A stretch of 64,000 nucleotides of DNA from Paludibacteraceae bacterium. GTDB taxonomy: Bacteria; Bacteroidota; Bacteroidia; Bacteroidales; Paludibacteraceae. Under the pieces are notes generated by a model. That model made no database searches, was not told the origin of the DNA, and was given only the letters and a program-made list of their open reading frames with translations. Every line of letters begins with the position of its first letter. Position 1 is the first letter of the stretch. The translations under genes and the position numbers were made by a program. Shown here in pieces: positions 8,839-19,600 of this stretch. The stretch lies in NCBI GenBank assembly GCA_024400275.1, contig JAKSMY010000003.1, positions 1-64,000 on the forward strand, given 5' to 3'.

Positions 8839-9849
8839 ATGATTCGCGAAGTTAAATTTGAGTCGCAAGACCGTCGTGAGAAACAAATTCTCGCTGCCCT
8901 CAATGCCAATGGCATCAAGAGTATTGAAGAAGCCAATCAAATTTGTGAGCAATATGGTTTGGATCCTTATATGACATGTGAAGAGACCCAACGTATCTGC
9001 TTTGAGAACGCCAAATGGGCTTATGTCGTAGGTTCAGCCATCGCCCTGAAAAAAGGTTGCAAGAACGCTGCTGACGCTGCCGAAGCTATCGGTATCGGTT
9101 TGCAGGCTTTCTGCATCCCCGGCTCTGTAGCCGACGACCGTAAGGTAGGTATAGGTCACGGTAACTTGGCAGCCCGTCTGCTCCGTGAAGAGACCGAGTG
9201 CTTTGCTTTCTTGGCAGGTCACGAGTCCTTTGCTGCTGCCGAAGGTGCTATCAAGATTGCCGAAATGGCCAATAAAGTTCGTCAGAAACCCCTCCGTATC
9301 ATCCTGAACGGTCTGGGTAAGGACGCCGCTATGATTATCAGCCGTATCAACGGTTTCACATACGTACAAACCGAGTTTGACTATTTCACCGGTGAACTCA
9401 AAGAGGTTCGTCGCAAAGCATACTCCAATGGTCCTCGCGCCAAAGTCAACTGCTATGGTGCAGACGATGTACGCGAAGGTGTGGCTGTTCTGTGGCATGA
9501 GAACGTAGATGTATCCATCACGGGTAACTCTACCAACCCCACTCGCTTCCAGCACCCCGTTGCCGGTACGTATAAGAAAGAGCGTATCTTGGCCGGCAAA
9601 CCTTATTTCAGCGTAGCTTCCGGTGGAGGTACGGGCCGTACTTTGCACCCCGATAATATGGCTGCCGGACCCGCTTCGTACGGAATGACGGACACAATGG
9701 GCCGTATGCACAGCGATGCTCAGTTCGCAGGTTCGTCTTCTGTTCCTGCACACGTTGAGATGATGGGCTTCCTCGGCATCGGTAACAACCCGATGGTAGG
9801 TTGCACAGTAGCTTGTGCCGTCAATGTCGCCCTTGCTTTGAATAAGTAA
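8839..9849 (+). CDS. GGGtGRT protein of unknown function
   Basis: 336 residues with the diagnostic motif SVASGGGTGRTLHPDNMAAG near residues 255-274 that names the family. Other conserved stretches are VGIGHGNLAARLLREETECFAFLAGHESF and FLGIGNNPMVGCTVACAVNVALA at the C-terminus. There is no signal peptide or membrane segment. It is co-transcribed with the upstream NifU-like protein, with a strong terminator 25 bases after the stop. The biochemical role of this family is unknown to me. The Gly-rich motif could bind a phosphate or nucleotide (inference). Confidence 0.9.
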   Translation: MIREVKFESQDRREKQILAALNANGIKSIEEANQICEQYGLDPYMTCEETQRICFENAKWAYVVGSAIALKKGCKNAADAAEAIGIGLQAFCIPGSVADDRKVGIGHGNLAARLLREETECFAFLAGHESFAAAEGAIKIAEMANKVRQKPLRIILNGLGKDAAMIISRINGFTYVQTEFDYFTGELKEVRRKAYSNGPRAKVNCYGADDVREGVAVLWHENVDVSITGNSTNPTRFQHPVAGTYKKERILAGKPYFSVASGGGTGRTLHPDNMAAGPASYGMTDTMGRMHSDAQFAGSSSVPAHVEMMGFLGIGNNPMVGCTVACAVNVALALNK

Positions 9850-9873
9850 TAGACTCAGTCGTTAACCAAAAAC

Positions 9874-9910
9874 AACCCCCTGATTCCGTCAAGAATCGGG
9901 GGTTATTTTA
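9874..9910 (+). terminator. Intrinsic terminator after the GGGtGRT gene
   Basis: The stem AACCCCC-GATTC / GAATC-GGGGGTT (one bulged T) is followed by ATTTTATT. Confidence 0.85.
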
Positions 9911-9911
9911 T

Positions 9912-9944
9912 TCCATACTCCATCAGCGCAGCGGTCCATACTCC
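9912..9944. repeat. TCCATACTCC-family dispersed repeat (intergenic copy)
   Basis: TCCATACTCCATCAGCGCAG then CGGTCCATACTCC. This is the cleanest intergenic copy of the family that also occurs inside recF and the pectinesterase. Confidence 0.65.
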
Positions 9945-10035
9945 TTTCTGCAACATAACATCAACATAACATCACGGACCGCCTCCCTATCTTCTACCAG
10001 TTGTGCCTAAAAGTTTAATTGTAAGCACACAAAAA

Positions 10036-10090
10036 GCGCAGGCTCTGTGGTGGACAAACCATGAACTATCCACCTACGGAGAGTCTGCGC
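10036..10090 (-). terminator. Long hairpin followed by T5 on the reverse strand
   Basis: Arms GCGCAGGCTCT / AGAGTCTGCGC (one G-T wobble) continue with a second stem around TGGA / TCCA. Reading right to left, the stem is followed by TTTTT (10035-10031). It could be a second terminator for the giant-gene operon, or a structured RNA. The size is more elaborate than a simple terminator. Confidence 0.5.
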
Positions 10091-10150
10091 TGTTATGCTG
10101 CCGAAGCAGCACCTGCTATACGTTATCTCACGACAACACAAGCAATATTT

Positions 10151-10199
10151 TTAACGAGTTTAACCGGTTTAACAAGTTTAACAGGTTGAGTGGGTTTAG
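10151..10199. repeat. GTTTAAC tandem array
   Basis: About five imperfect 10-bp units (AGTTTAACNG) head to tail. It resembles the longer GGTTTAGCA array at 25491-25600 that lies upstream of the same operon. Confidence 0.7.
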
Positions 10200-10214
10200 C
10201 CTTTCGTTTTTCTG

Positions 10215-10253
10215 AAAACTACCAATTAGGGACAGACCCTTTTTGGTAGTTTT
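10215..10253. terminator. Bidirectional terminator between convergent units
   Basis: Perfect 10-bp inverted repeat AAAACTACCA (10215-10224) / TGGTAGTTTT (10244-10253), with A and T runs serving both strands. It lies just after the stop of the small membrane-protein gene. Confidence 0.8.
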
Positions 10254-10278
10254 ATTTTAAGCAAGGGTGAACGAACAA

Positions 10279-10602
10279 CTAACGAACCGCTTTGCGGCGG
10301 CGAAGAGCAGCAAAAACTGCGTATCCGCCAGCCAAGAGCAGCAACGCGGGTACTGCATCACCGATAGGATTATCCCGAGGGTCATCTTCCGGGTTACCTA
10401 TACCACGTCCACGATTAGGTACCATCTCTACGGGTTGCTCTACCATACCATTGTCACCTATTGTAGGTTCGGAAGCATAGGGGCTACCTGAGCCTTGCAT
10501 AGTGGAGGTAGATTGGAAGGCGTTGTCGAACTGCCCCCATGCCGGCACAAATGCCAGCAGGGGTAAAATTAATAATAATACTTTCAAACGATTTTTAATC
10601 AT
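10279..10602 (-). CDS. Small exported protein with a C-terminal GD-helix-RRR tail
   Basis: 107 residues in three parts. There is a signal peptide (to about residue 24, ending PAWGQ), a short polar Pro/Gly/Asp-rich spacer, and a C-terminal tail. The tail has PIGDAVPA, a hydrophobic helix (LLLLAGGYAVFAAL) and a basic end (RRRKAVR). This motif-helix-basic layout resembles sorting tails of the PEP-CTERM or GlyGly-CTERM kind, but no family is claimed. It starts 19 bases after the giant gene's stop and shares its operon, so it may anchor, process or escort that protein (inference). Confidence 0.75.
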   Translation of the reverse strand: MIKNRLKVLLLILPLLAFVPAWGQFDNAFQSTSTMQGSGSPYASEPTIGDNGMVEQPVEMVPNRGRGIGNPEDDPRDNPIGDAVPALLLLAGGYAVFAALRRRKAVR

Positions 10603-10621
10603 ATCTTTATATTTTACAAGT

Positions 10622-13600
10622 TTAACGAACTAATTTACCTTGACCATCGAATAAACGACCATGATGTATGAGATACATGTGTTCCTTATAGATAATCTTC
10701 TTCTCTTGGTTCTCGACATTCAAATCAGCAGCACCGGTAGGTACAACTTTTTGAAGAGGAGTCTTCGAGATATAGAAACGATTGGCATCATCTCCATCTG
10801 CCGATGTGAAGCGATATATGTTATTCGATGTAATCAATGTAGATGTTTGCATCTTGATATCATTGAAGTACCAATCATCAAAGCCATCATACCAGAAACT
10901 AATAGTAAACGTGGTCTCGTTATTGGGCACAAATCCGATTTGTCTTCCCTCTAAGTCAGGCAGCGCGTTGATAGCCATATTGCCCAGTTCGTTACTTATA
11001 GAATAGAACATAGGACTACGTCCGTCACCTTCTACAAAGTCGCCGTCCCATCCGCGGTCGTAACCTTCGTTAAAGTCACCACTTTCCAGCAGATAGAGGT
11101 CAGCTTGCAATTGACTACCCATCACACGGATACGCATCATATCCACATTATTGGTCTTAATCCAAGGTGCCATTCTTCTACCTGGTGCATAAGCGGGAGT
11201 TGTAGGCAATGTTTCTTCTTTAGGCATTACCAACTGCCCATAATCCAACTTGAGTTTAGCACCAGAAGATGTACCGTTCACTTGGAATGCTTGCCCTACA
11301 GGGATTACGGTAGGTCCTTCCCAACCCGTCAGTTTAGCCGTATTAACAGGAATGGTCTGCCATTGTCCTGCCTCCTTGGTTGCACCTTCAGCATACACAC
11401 CAGTACCGCCATCATGACCTGTATTGTAGATGTAGATAGTTGGGGCTGCGTTCACAAAGTCACTTGTTTCCATATCGGTGATACGGATAGGAGCCGTCCA
11501 AGAGTTGGCAACCAAGTTTTCACCATAGTTCAAATCATAGGTATGATTCTTTGTAGGTTGCAACAGACCTTGCATGGTATAAAGTTTGTTGTTGTCTTGC
11601 GATACACCGTAACCGCCCCAAACTTTCATAATGCCGGAATATTCACGCTTCCAACCACCATTGGTGAATAGGTAGGTGTTAGCTCCCGCAAAGTCAATGC
11701 CTAATTCTGCACCATAAACGGTTGTACCCATGTATTGCCAATATGCGGTACGGTTACCTTTACCATCATATGCACGATATGCTTTGGAGAAGAATTGTGT
11801 AGTTGCATAGTTGGTACCTTCTTCTGCACCGATAGCCAAGGATCCTGTACCTTCAGCCGAAGATTGAATTTCAATATCATCAACAGTCGTAGGCAGTTGT
11901 ACTGTGTATTTGCTATCAACGATTCGGCTGATAGATTTCAGCACAGTCAGTGCGCCATTGTATGGAATAGTCACTTTTCCGGTGTAGGTACTTCCCTCAC
12001 TAGAAGTGTGAATCTTCATATTTCCTACGTATGCATTGTTTACATTAATCTTACATGGTGCATCGATACGGACGGTAGCATACTTACTTGGCTTATATTC
12101 ATTTTCCCAGTTGGCATCATTATCCCAATTTTCATCTACATAGCCGTGGAAGATAACAGAGCAGTCAGGAATAGATGCAGGGTCGTTCAATAGTAAGTAT
12201 TCAATGAATCCTTGTACCATTTCCTCACCATCAGAGGTCATATTGTCCATTGTATTGGAGTTGAGACCAAAGATCATCATACGATTTTCCGGAACTACCT
12301 GGCGTTCCATACAAGCGATGTAATCCACAGCATCATCCGTAATCTTACCAATCATGGTGAAGTCAGGTGCCTCGTCAGCCAAGAATCCTTGCAGACCTTG
12401 TCCGTCTGCCACAGAGGTAAGCGTATGAGCTGTACCGGCAGCAAACTTCTTGTTATCTACACCAAAGATGTCATCTGCATTGCAAAGCAGTGTTAGGTCG
12501 GTCTGTGTTACAGCAGTGTTGTGAGGTGTACCATCTATACCCCAGTTGGAGCAGTTAGCAACAAATGCTTCGAAGCTGAGAATAGGTTTGGTGTCGATTA
12601 GCAATCCGAAGGCATTGGTATATCCACCTTTCTTCGAATCAGGATAGTCGGTCATAAGCAGTAGGTCGAACTGTGAGTAGAAATCAATCAACTCGGCTTC
12701 TTTTGTTGTATGGTAGTTATTAACAGCAGTTACCTCGTAGTATTGTTGCAGATACTTATACAAACTTACATCAGTTGATTTAGCCGCAGTAGTCGCATCC
12801 CAAGTGCCACCTCCAGTTCCTTCAGTTACCCAAGCGATAGCGTTCTTTTCGCCTGCTACAACTTGTGTAATGGATATTGTATGAGTAGCTTCGGTAGTAC
12901 AGCCATCATCTCCCGCATATACCGTAATGGTCACATCAGAAGCAGCCTTGGCTGTATTGATACCAGTACCCTCAATACGAATGATATTTGCATCCGTTGC
13001 ATCTGGAGCCAATGTGAGTTGTAGGTCTGTGTTGTTGCTCGTGATGGAGTAAGTAGAACCTTGTGCAATCTTAACAGCGCGATAGCTGAATGGGCGTGCG
13101 CCACGAACCGTGAATGAGGTAGCCATCGTGCTAACGATAGCCGAACCGGAAGCATTGTTCTCAATGGTGATAGCATTTGACTCTAATGCACAGGTCTTGG
13201 TAGCCACTACATGATATACACCGGCAGCAGTAAGCGTGAGGGTAGATTCTGTCTTGCCACTAATAGCCACACCATCTTTGTACCATTGTAGGGTAGCACC
13301 ATCCGTAAATTTTGTAGCAGTGAGTACAACTTCAACATCCGGACATTTGGGAGAGTCACCACTCATCACGATATATGGGTTATGGTCTTCGCAAGTAGCT
13401 TCTGCTATTTCCAAATTGTAAGATAGTTGATTTGAAGCCATATAACATCCTACCGCACTTTGTTTAGCAGAAATTGTGACATTACCGGCAGCCATTATAT
13501 GTACTGTACCATCGGCATTAACAACAGCTTTAGCTGGGTCAGACGAAGTGTATTCTATCGTACCTGTTGACTTGTTGGTAGATGCAGGTTGAGCAGCAAA

Positions 13601-16600
13601 GGTAAAGTCGCTTGCTCCCACAGTCTTTTGAACAGTAGTACCAGGATGGTTCACCCATTCAATAGTGGTAGATATATCGCCAGAGCCACCACCACGAACT
13701 ATAGACAAACCATAAACATACGTATCAGACGAATATCGTTGGAATCCGAAATAACTTTGTCCAATCATAGAAGAGTTTGCAGGTACAGTATATACCATTT
13801 CGTGTTCAGTATGATTAATATCATAATGAACTTCACCCCATTTGGTTGTACTTGATCCCTTCGTAATAATGAAGCCACAATCTTTAGTATCTTTAGAAGA
13901 TGTTACTTTCATTATTACTTGGTCTCCTGCTTGAATCGTAACTCCTGATTTTAGTGTTAGCTTGAATAATGTTTGATTTGCCTTGTAATAGGTATGTCCA
14001 TCGATTGTTGCTTTATCTGTATTGCTAAAACCAATTGATTGCAATGCTCCACCATAGTCAGGATTGATGACTGCGGTGTTGTAAGCAGACAGATACATAT
14101 CAAACAATATAGTTTCGCTTCCACCAGCACAATCTCTTACGGTCCAGTTTTTGGTCTCGGTCTTACCAGCATAGGATGCTTGTACAGGAGTAGAAGCCGT
14201 GATGGAGAAATCCTCGGCATTTGTGCCAATTAGCAGTTCAGCCGTAGTAGCAAGTCCATCGGTGGTGATTGTACCAAGTGTGATGCCCTTGTCTTCTTCT
14301 ACTTCTATAGTAGGAGCTTCTTCGCCAGCCGATGCGGTAACTACCAATATATGTTTACCACCTTGAGGCAATGCGGTAGAGAAACTGGAGTTGCCATCTA
14401 ATGTCCACGCATAGCTAAGCGATGTGCTGACACCTGTGATAGCTACTACGCGCGTATATACATACGCATTACAAGGAGTAGTTATACGAGCGAAGTAGTA
14501 AGTTGTACCTGCTGTTGTAGGAGTAACCGAATGCTCAAATTGTTGTGTTTCGGTTTCAGTACAAGTGGTGGCATTTCCTTCAGCGGTAGCGCCTTCGATT
14601 GATTGAACAGAGTTACGGAACCATTGTACGCTATAGTCACCGGCATTTTCTACATCGTCTATTTTGATAATTGTACTTAATGTAACTGCTGTGTTGATAG
14701 CGACCGTAGCACCATCAATATCGTTTACTATTTCTGCCGAAGGTACGGTAAGTACGGCTTCGCCATTCATCTCCGATACACATAGCCCACGAGTACCCGA
14801 TACGGTGTAAGTACCTGAATTGGGTACTACCCAAGTCAAGGCAGAGCCGGTACCTGTTTTGTCAGAACCTTCTACTGCTGTTCCGTTACGACGTAGAACG
14901 TATGTTACATCTGTTTCAGAGTTGCTAAGTGTGATGGTTTCATTTGTTCCGTCGCACGACATAGCCGAACCGGATACATCATAAATAGCAGGATCGGTAC
15001 ATTCTTCTATTTCACCGGTTGTGATACACAATTTGGAGAAATTGATTGATTTTGTCTTTGCCAAAGCATATACATAATATGTACCCATAGGCAAATCTTC
15101 GTAGGTGCAACTTGAGCCGGTAGTGCAAGATATATTCTCATCTACTTTCTCATCGTCGGCATCTACCAAATAGAACGAACCTGTGTTGCTGCCATATTGT
15201 TCTCCACCTAACGAGATGGTTGCTTTTTGCGTGGTAACAATCTTTATAATCTTCACCCCTTTGCAATCTTTCACCTTTAGGAAACCTGAGTTGTCATCAC
15301 TACCAGCCACATTGTTGGTACCAGTACCAGGAGTAGCCTCTATGGTAACCGTTGCGTTGGTGAATTTGCTTGTGATTTTGGTGAGAGTAGTAGTACCAGA
15401 CGCTAATTGGTCGTTAACATCATCGGCAGGATTCCAGCAGATAGCCACACCGGCTTCCGCTTCTTTCCACTGAGCTGTTAGAATCATGTCCTCACTGATG
15501 GTAAAGGAGGAACCTGCCGCATGAGATGTTCCTTTTTGATCTTTCCAACCGTTAAATGTATAACCACTCTTCTCAAAGTTATTGGCTTTAACTATAACTG
15601 TATTATTCTCAGAAGTATATGCAGTCATGTCTTGTACATTACCACCGGTAGCACCATTGCCATCGTAGGTGACATAGTAGCAGTCGCCACCAGCGCCACC
15701 ACCTCCAATAGGTGTCATGGTTACTTTGATTTCTGTAATACGCACACTCGCTGTTGCACAAATGTAATATGTTCCAGCAGACAATGAACTACTTTGGGCC
15801 GCAGAAGCTACTGTAGTAGAGGAAGAAGAGATATATGCAATACTTTCATCCAATGTCTTAGTTTTAGTTTTGCTAATGAAAATACTACGCTCATTTCCGC
15901 TACTATTAGTTATACCCGTGAAGAATATTACCCCTGTATAGCCGGAAGGAATAGTAATAGCAATTACTTGGTTATCGCCAGAACCTGCCGAACCAATTTT
16001 TGCTTGATTGGTATATATTTTCTCGTTGTAAGTAGGAGCATAGTCTTTGTCTCCTATCTTCATCTCCCAACTGCTTCCTTTTGCCCAAGTGAGACCTGTC
16101 TTAGAGTCAGGACTTGTAGCAAAGTCGGACAGAGAAGAACCATCCCAGATAACAACGGTTTCTGTACTACCGCCGCCACCGGAGCAGTTTTCTTTCCAGT
16201 TGGCGGTGAGGGTGACTTCACCATCTTTTGCACATAGGTCTTTGAAATAGACATTGTTGTTACCGTTGATGCAGAGTGTAGATGCATCTGCAATGGCGGT
16301 TGCAGGCGTAGATGATGTGCCCCACTTAGCAGTAGCAGGTACTAATCCGCTAGAGACAGTCCAACCTGTGAAGGTGTGACCATTAAGTGTAGGAACGCCA
16401 ACTTGGAAAGCAGTTCCTACGGTAGCCGTTTCTGGTTTCGTACTGCATGTACCGCCATTAAGCTCGTAAGCAATATCGTATTCATTATTGTCGTCCTCGT
16501 ATTGTGCATAGATAGTTACATTGCCCGAAGGTGTATATGTAGCACCCGCCAAGCCAATAAATGTACCATCGGTTTTTGCAGTCCACCATCCGGTAAATGC

Positions 16601-19600
16601 CTTGCCTGTAGGAATATTGCTGATAGTAGGTAAGGTTAATTCACCTTCGTAGTATTTATCAGTAGTCTTGGAAGCAGTACCGCCGTTGGTAACATCGTAA
16701 TTTATCTCGTAATAGGTGCTAACCGTAGCGTACCATGAATTAGATTTTAGGCGGTCGGTTTTAGCATATATCTTAAAGCTCTTACGAGGAGCAACAGTAG
16801 TTACCTCAGCCGATTTATTATCACCATCTACGGTAGCGGCAGTTGTATATTCACTAATCCAAAGAATAGTCTCATCTTCGCAACCAGCAGGAGTAAGAGC
16901 CGCAGCGAGGTTGCCATTAGTTCCTACTTTGAGGTCAAGGGTCTTAGGAGTGACAGATATACCGGTAGCCACATTGTTATTCCACTCGGCATAGAGTACA
17001 ATGTCAGATGTGCCTACTGTGATTTCGTCACCCACGTCATAGTGTGTACCTGAGCCATTGGTAGCAGTGTTCCAACCATTGAACTTATAGCCGGTCTTAA
17101 CCAATGAGCCGGTATTGCCCATTACGGTAATCTTGTCGCCTTCTAAATAATGGTTGGCATCAACAGGAGTAGCACCTGATGAGGAACCATTAGAACGGTA
17201 TTCGATGGAGTATTTTACGACATCTGCCGAAACAGTGATAGCTTTGGAGATGGATTTACCCACGCTGGTGTAATGAATACCATCACCTGTGACATGAGCC
17301 GAGATATTTACTTTGTTGGTTTCAGCAGATTTGTAAGTGAGCAGACCTGTGTTAGCATTAACAGAAGCAGCCGCGGTGAAATCGCTGGCATAGGTGATGG
17401 TTGCCCCTGTGTTGTCGGACGAATTAGAAGCGGCAGCTACCGTCATGGTGGAACCTACTATACCATTTTCAGGTTCAGTAGTCCAGTGCAGTTCCGGTTC
17501 CGGCAACGAGGTTACCTCACCACTGATATACACATCTTTACCTAAACGGAATTGAGCATCAGATGTATGCCAAGCATATAGTTTGAGAGTGATTGTTCCT
17601 ACCAATTTATAACTTGGATCCAAAGTAAAGCCAATATTCTTGAGGTAGTTGAGTTCGCCAATGTTGGTTATATTGCCCGTTATACTATGTCCGTAAGCAT
17701 CGCTTAGTACAGCGCGGAAATTTTGGGATTTGCCGGTGTTAGCAGCAACAGGCAATAGTATCTCAGAGAAACCGATTTGGTAGTCTTGGGCTATATCAAA
17801 GGTTAATGAGATGATTTCGTTATCCGCAGCAGGTTCAGCAGTGCGTGTATTCAGTAGGGCAGACATAGTGTTGCTATAGCCCTTAGAAGAACTAGATTTC
17901 TGACCGTTGTCATAGAATTGATTGTCAGCATCTTTGAATGTCCAACCTGTCAGGTTCTCCACCAATCCTTCTACTTCAGCATTACGCTCTTTGTTCGCTG
18001 TAAAGGTAGTAGTATTGTAAGCAGTATTGCCATCTGCTCCCATTGTGTAGTGAACAGTAAATTTAGCAGGTTTGATAATAGCAGCTATCACATTGGAAGA
18101 TGTAATCCACCCACACGAGCTCTTCACTTTGCATACATAGTAGAATGTACCTGTTTCTACTGTAGTGAATGTGTGTTGGTTGTAAATAGCATCCATTAGC
18201 ATCACTTGGTTGGAGCCATCGGCATTGCAAGCATACCATTGATAGGTATCGTCGTCATCTTCTGTTTCTACTGTCAATGTGATTTCCTCATTCAAGACGG
18301 CATTGACAGGCGAAGGTTGTGAGGTGATAACAGGAGCAGCGCACTCAATTGGGGCATCTTGTTTAGACGCCGGTGTGGACCAACAATCATTGGTGCTATC
18401 GTAACCACGCAGATAGATGGTTATATTGCCCGAACCGGCTACGGTGCGAGAACCTGTAGCGGGGTAATTGGTGTTGGTTCCATCCTCACTGGTCTGCCAA
18501 TACATGTTGCTTGCATTAGAGCCGGTGTAGGTAAAGCGTACCATACCTGCTAATCCTTCGGTTTCAATATCGTTGGCACTTGGCACAGGAGCAGCACAAG
18601 CAGATGAACCTGTACAAACCTTGATATAATAAACATAGCAAGACGAACTGGAACCATATTGTGTACCATTGATTGTAACAGCGCGATAGATACGGAAAGC
18701 TTTATACCCTCCGGTTGGGATTGTTACAGATTGTATAGTCGGATTAGCATCACTATAATCATGAGCAGTCAATGTTTTAACTGAAACATCATCATTACCA
18801 CTAAAATCTCCGGATTTTGAGAATAGAATAGCAAAGTCGTTTGTTCCACTTGCACATACACCTACTTGCATAGACGATATATCAGCCGTACATGTTCCTC
18901 CGACATAAGATTTAGACCAATCCGTTTTAGCTGAAGAACCAATTTTAGCTGTATTCATCTTGCTTGTACGAGATGTATATGGTTTGCGTTCGTCTTTTAC
19001 AATGTCGCTTGCAGAAGTAAATGTACACCCTGTGGTTACAAACGATCCGCCTCCGTAAGGTATATCTTCATGCTCTGTACCATCGCCTATTTCGTAGCAA
19101 GCACCTTCTGTTTGTTGTGTCCATTTAGCATAGAGGGTGGTGGTGCCTGTTACCTTGTCGGTGCTGAAATTCCAAGCGTTGGTGCAAGCATTCTCTTTGT
19201 ACCAACCGCCAAAAGTATAACCAGTTGCTGTTGGGTCAGTCGGCTTGGTAACTGTGCCGTTGTAGTCAATGGTTTGTTTGTCAATTGCAGAACCGTGACC
19301 TTGCAAATCGAAAGTGACATCGTATTTATTTAGCGTGCGGGTGAAGGTGGCAGTTGCGGTGATGTCTTTGGTAACTGTGGTAACATTATCCGTCCAAGAC
19401 CACTCGCTAAATCCGTAGGTGTATTGGGCAGTAGCCTTAGTAGGAGTGGCGGTAATATCGGTAGTTCCAATATGCAAAATCTTATTGTTTGTTCCGTCAA
19501 TAGAAATGCTTGTGCCATCTGCTACAGCAGAGAGGGAGGATGGGCTTATAGTACCCCACTCACTTTGACCATCTGCAACTTGTAAAGTGACGGTGTGAGT

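Larger units (their letters stand above)
9945..10278. other. Non-coding spacer with hairpins and tandem repeats
   Basis: Between the convergent GGGtGRT and small-membrane-protein genes I see no credible gene. The spacer holds a long imperfect hairpin (10036-10090), a short GCTGC-CGAA-GCAGC hairpin (10098-10111), a TTTAAC-type tandem array (10151-10199), a 10-bp-stem terminator (10215-10253) and an 18-bp sequence (10259-10276) repeated at 45848-45865. Confidence 0.7.

Noticed and set aside
10003..10215. 70-codon plus-strand frame over the long hairpin
   Set aside because: It is a translation of hairpin and tandem-repeat DNA, with no promoter or domain.
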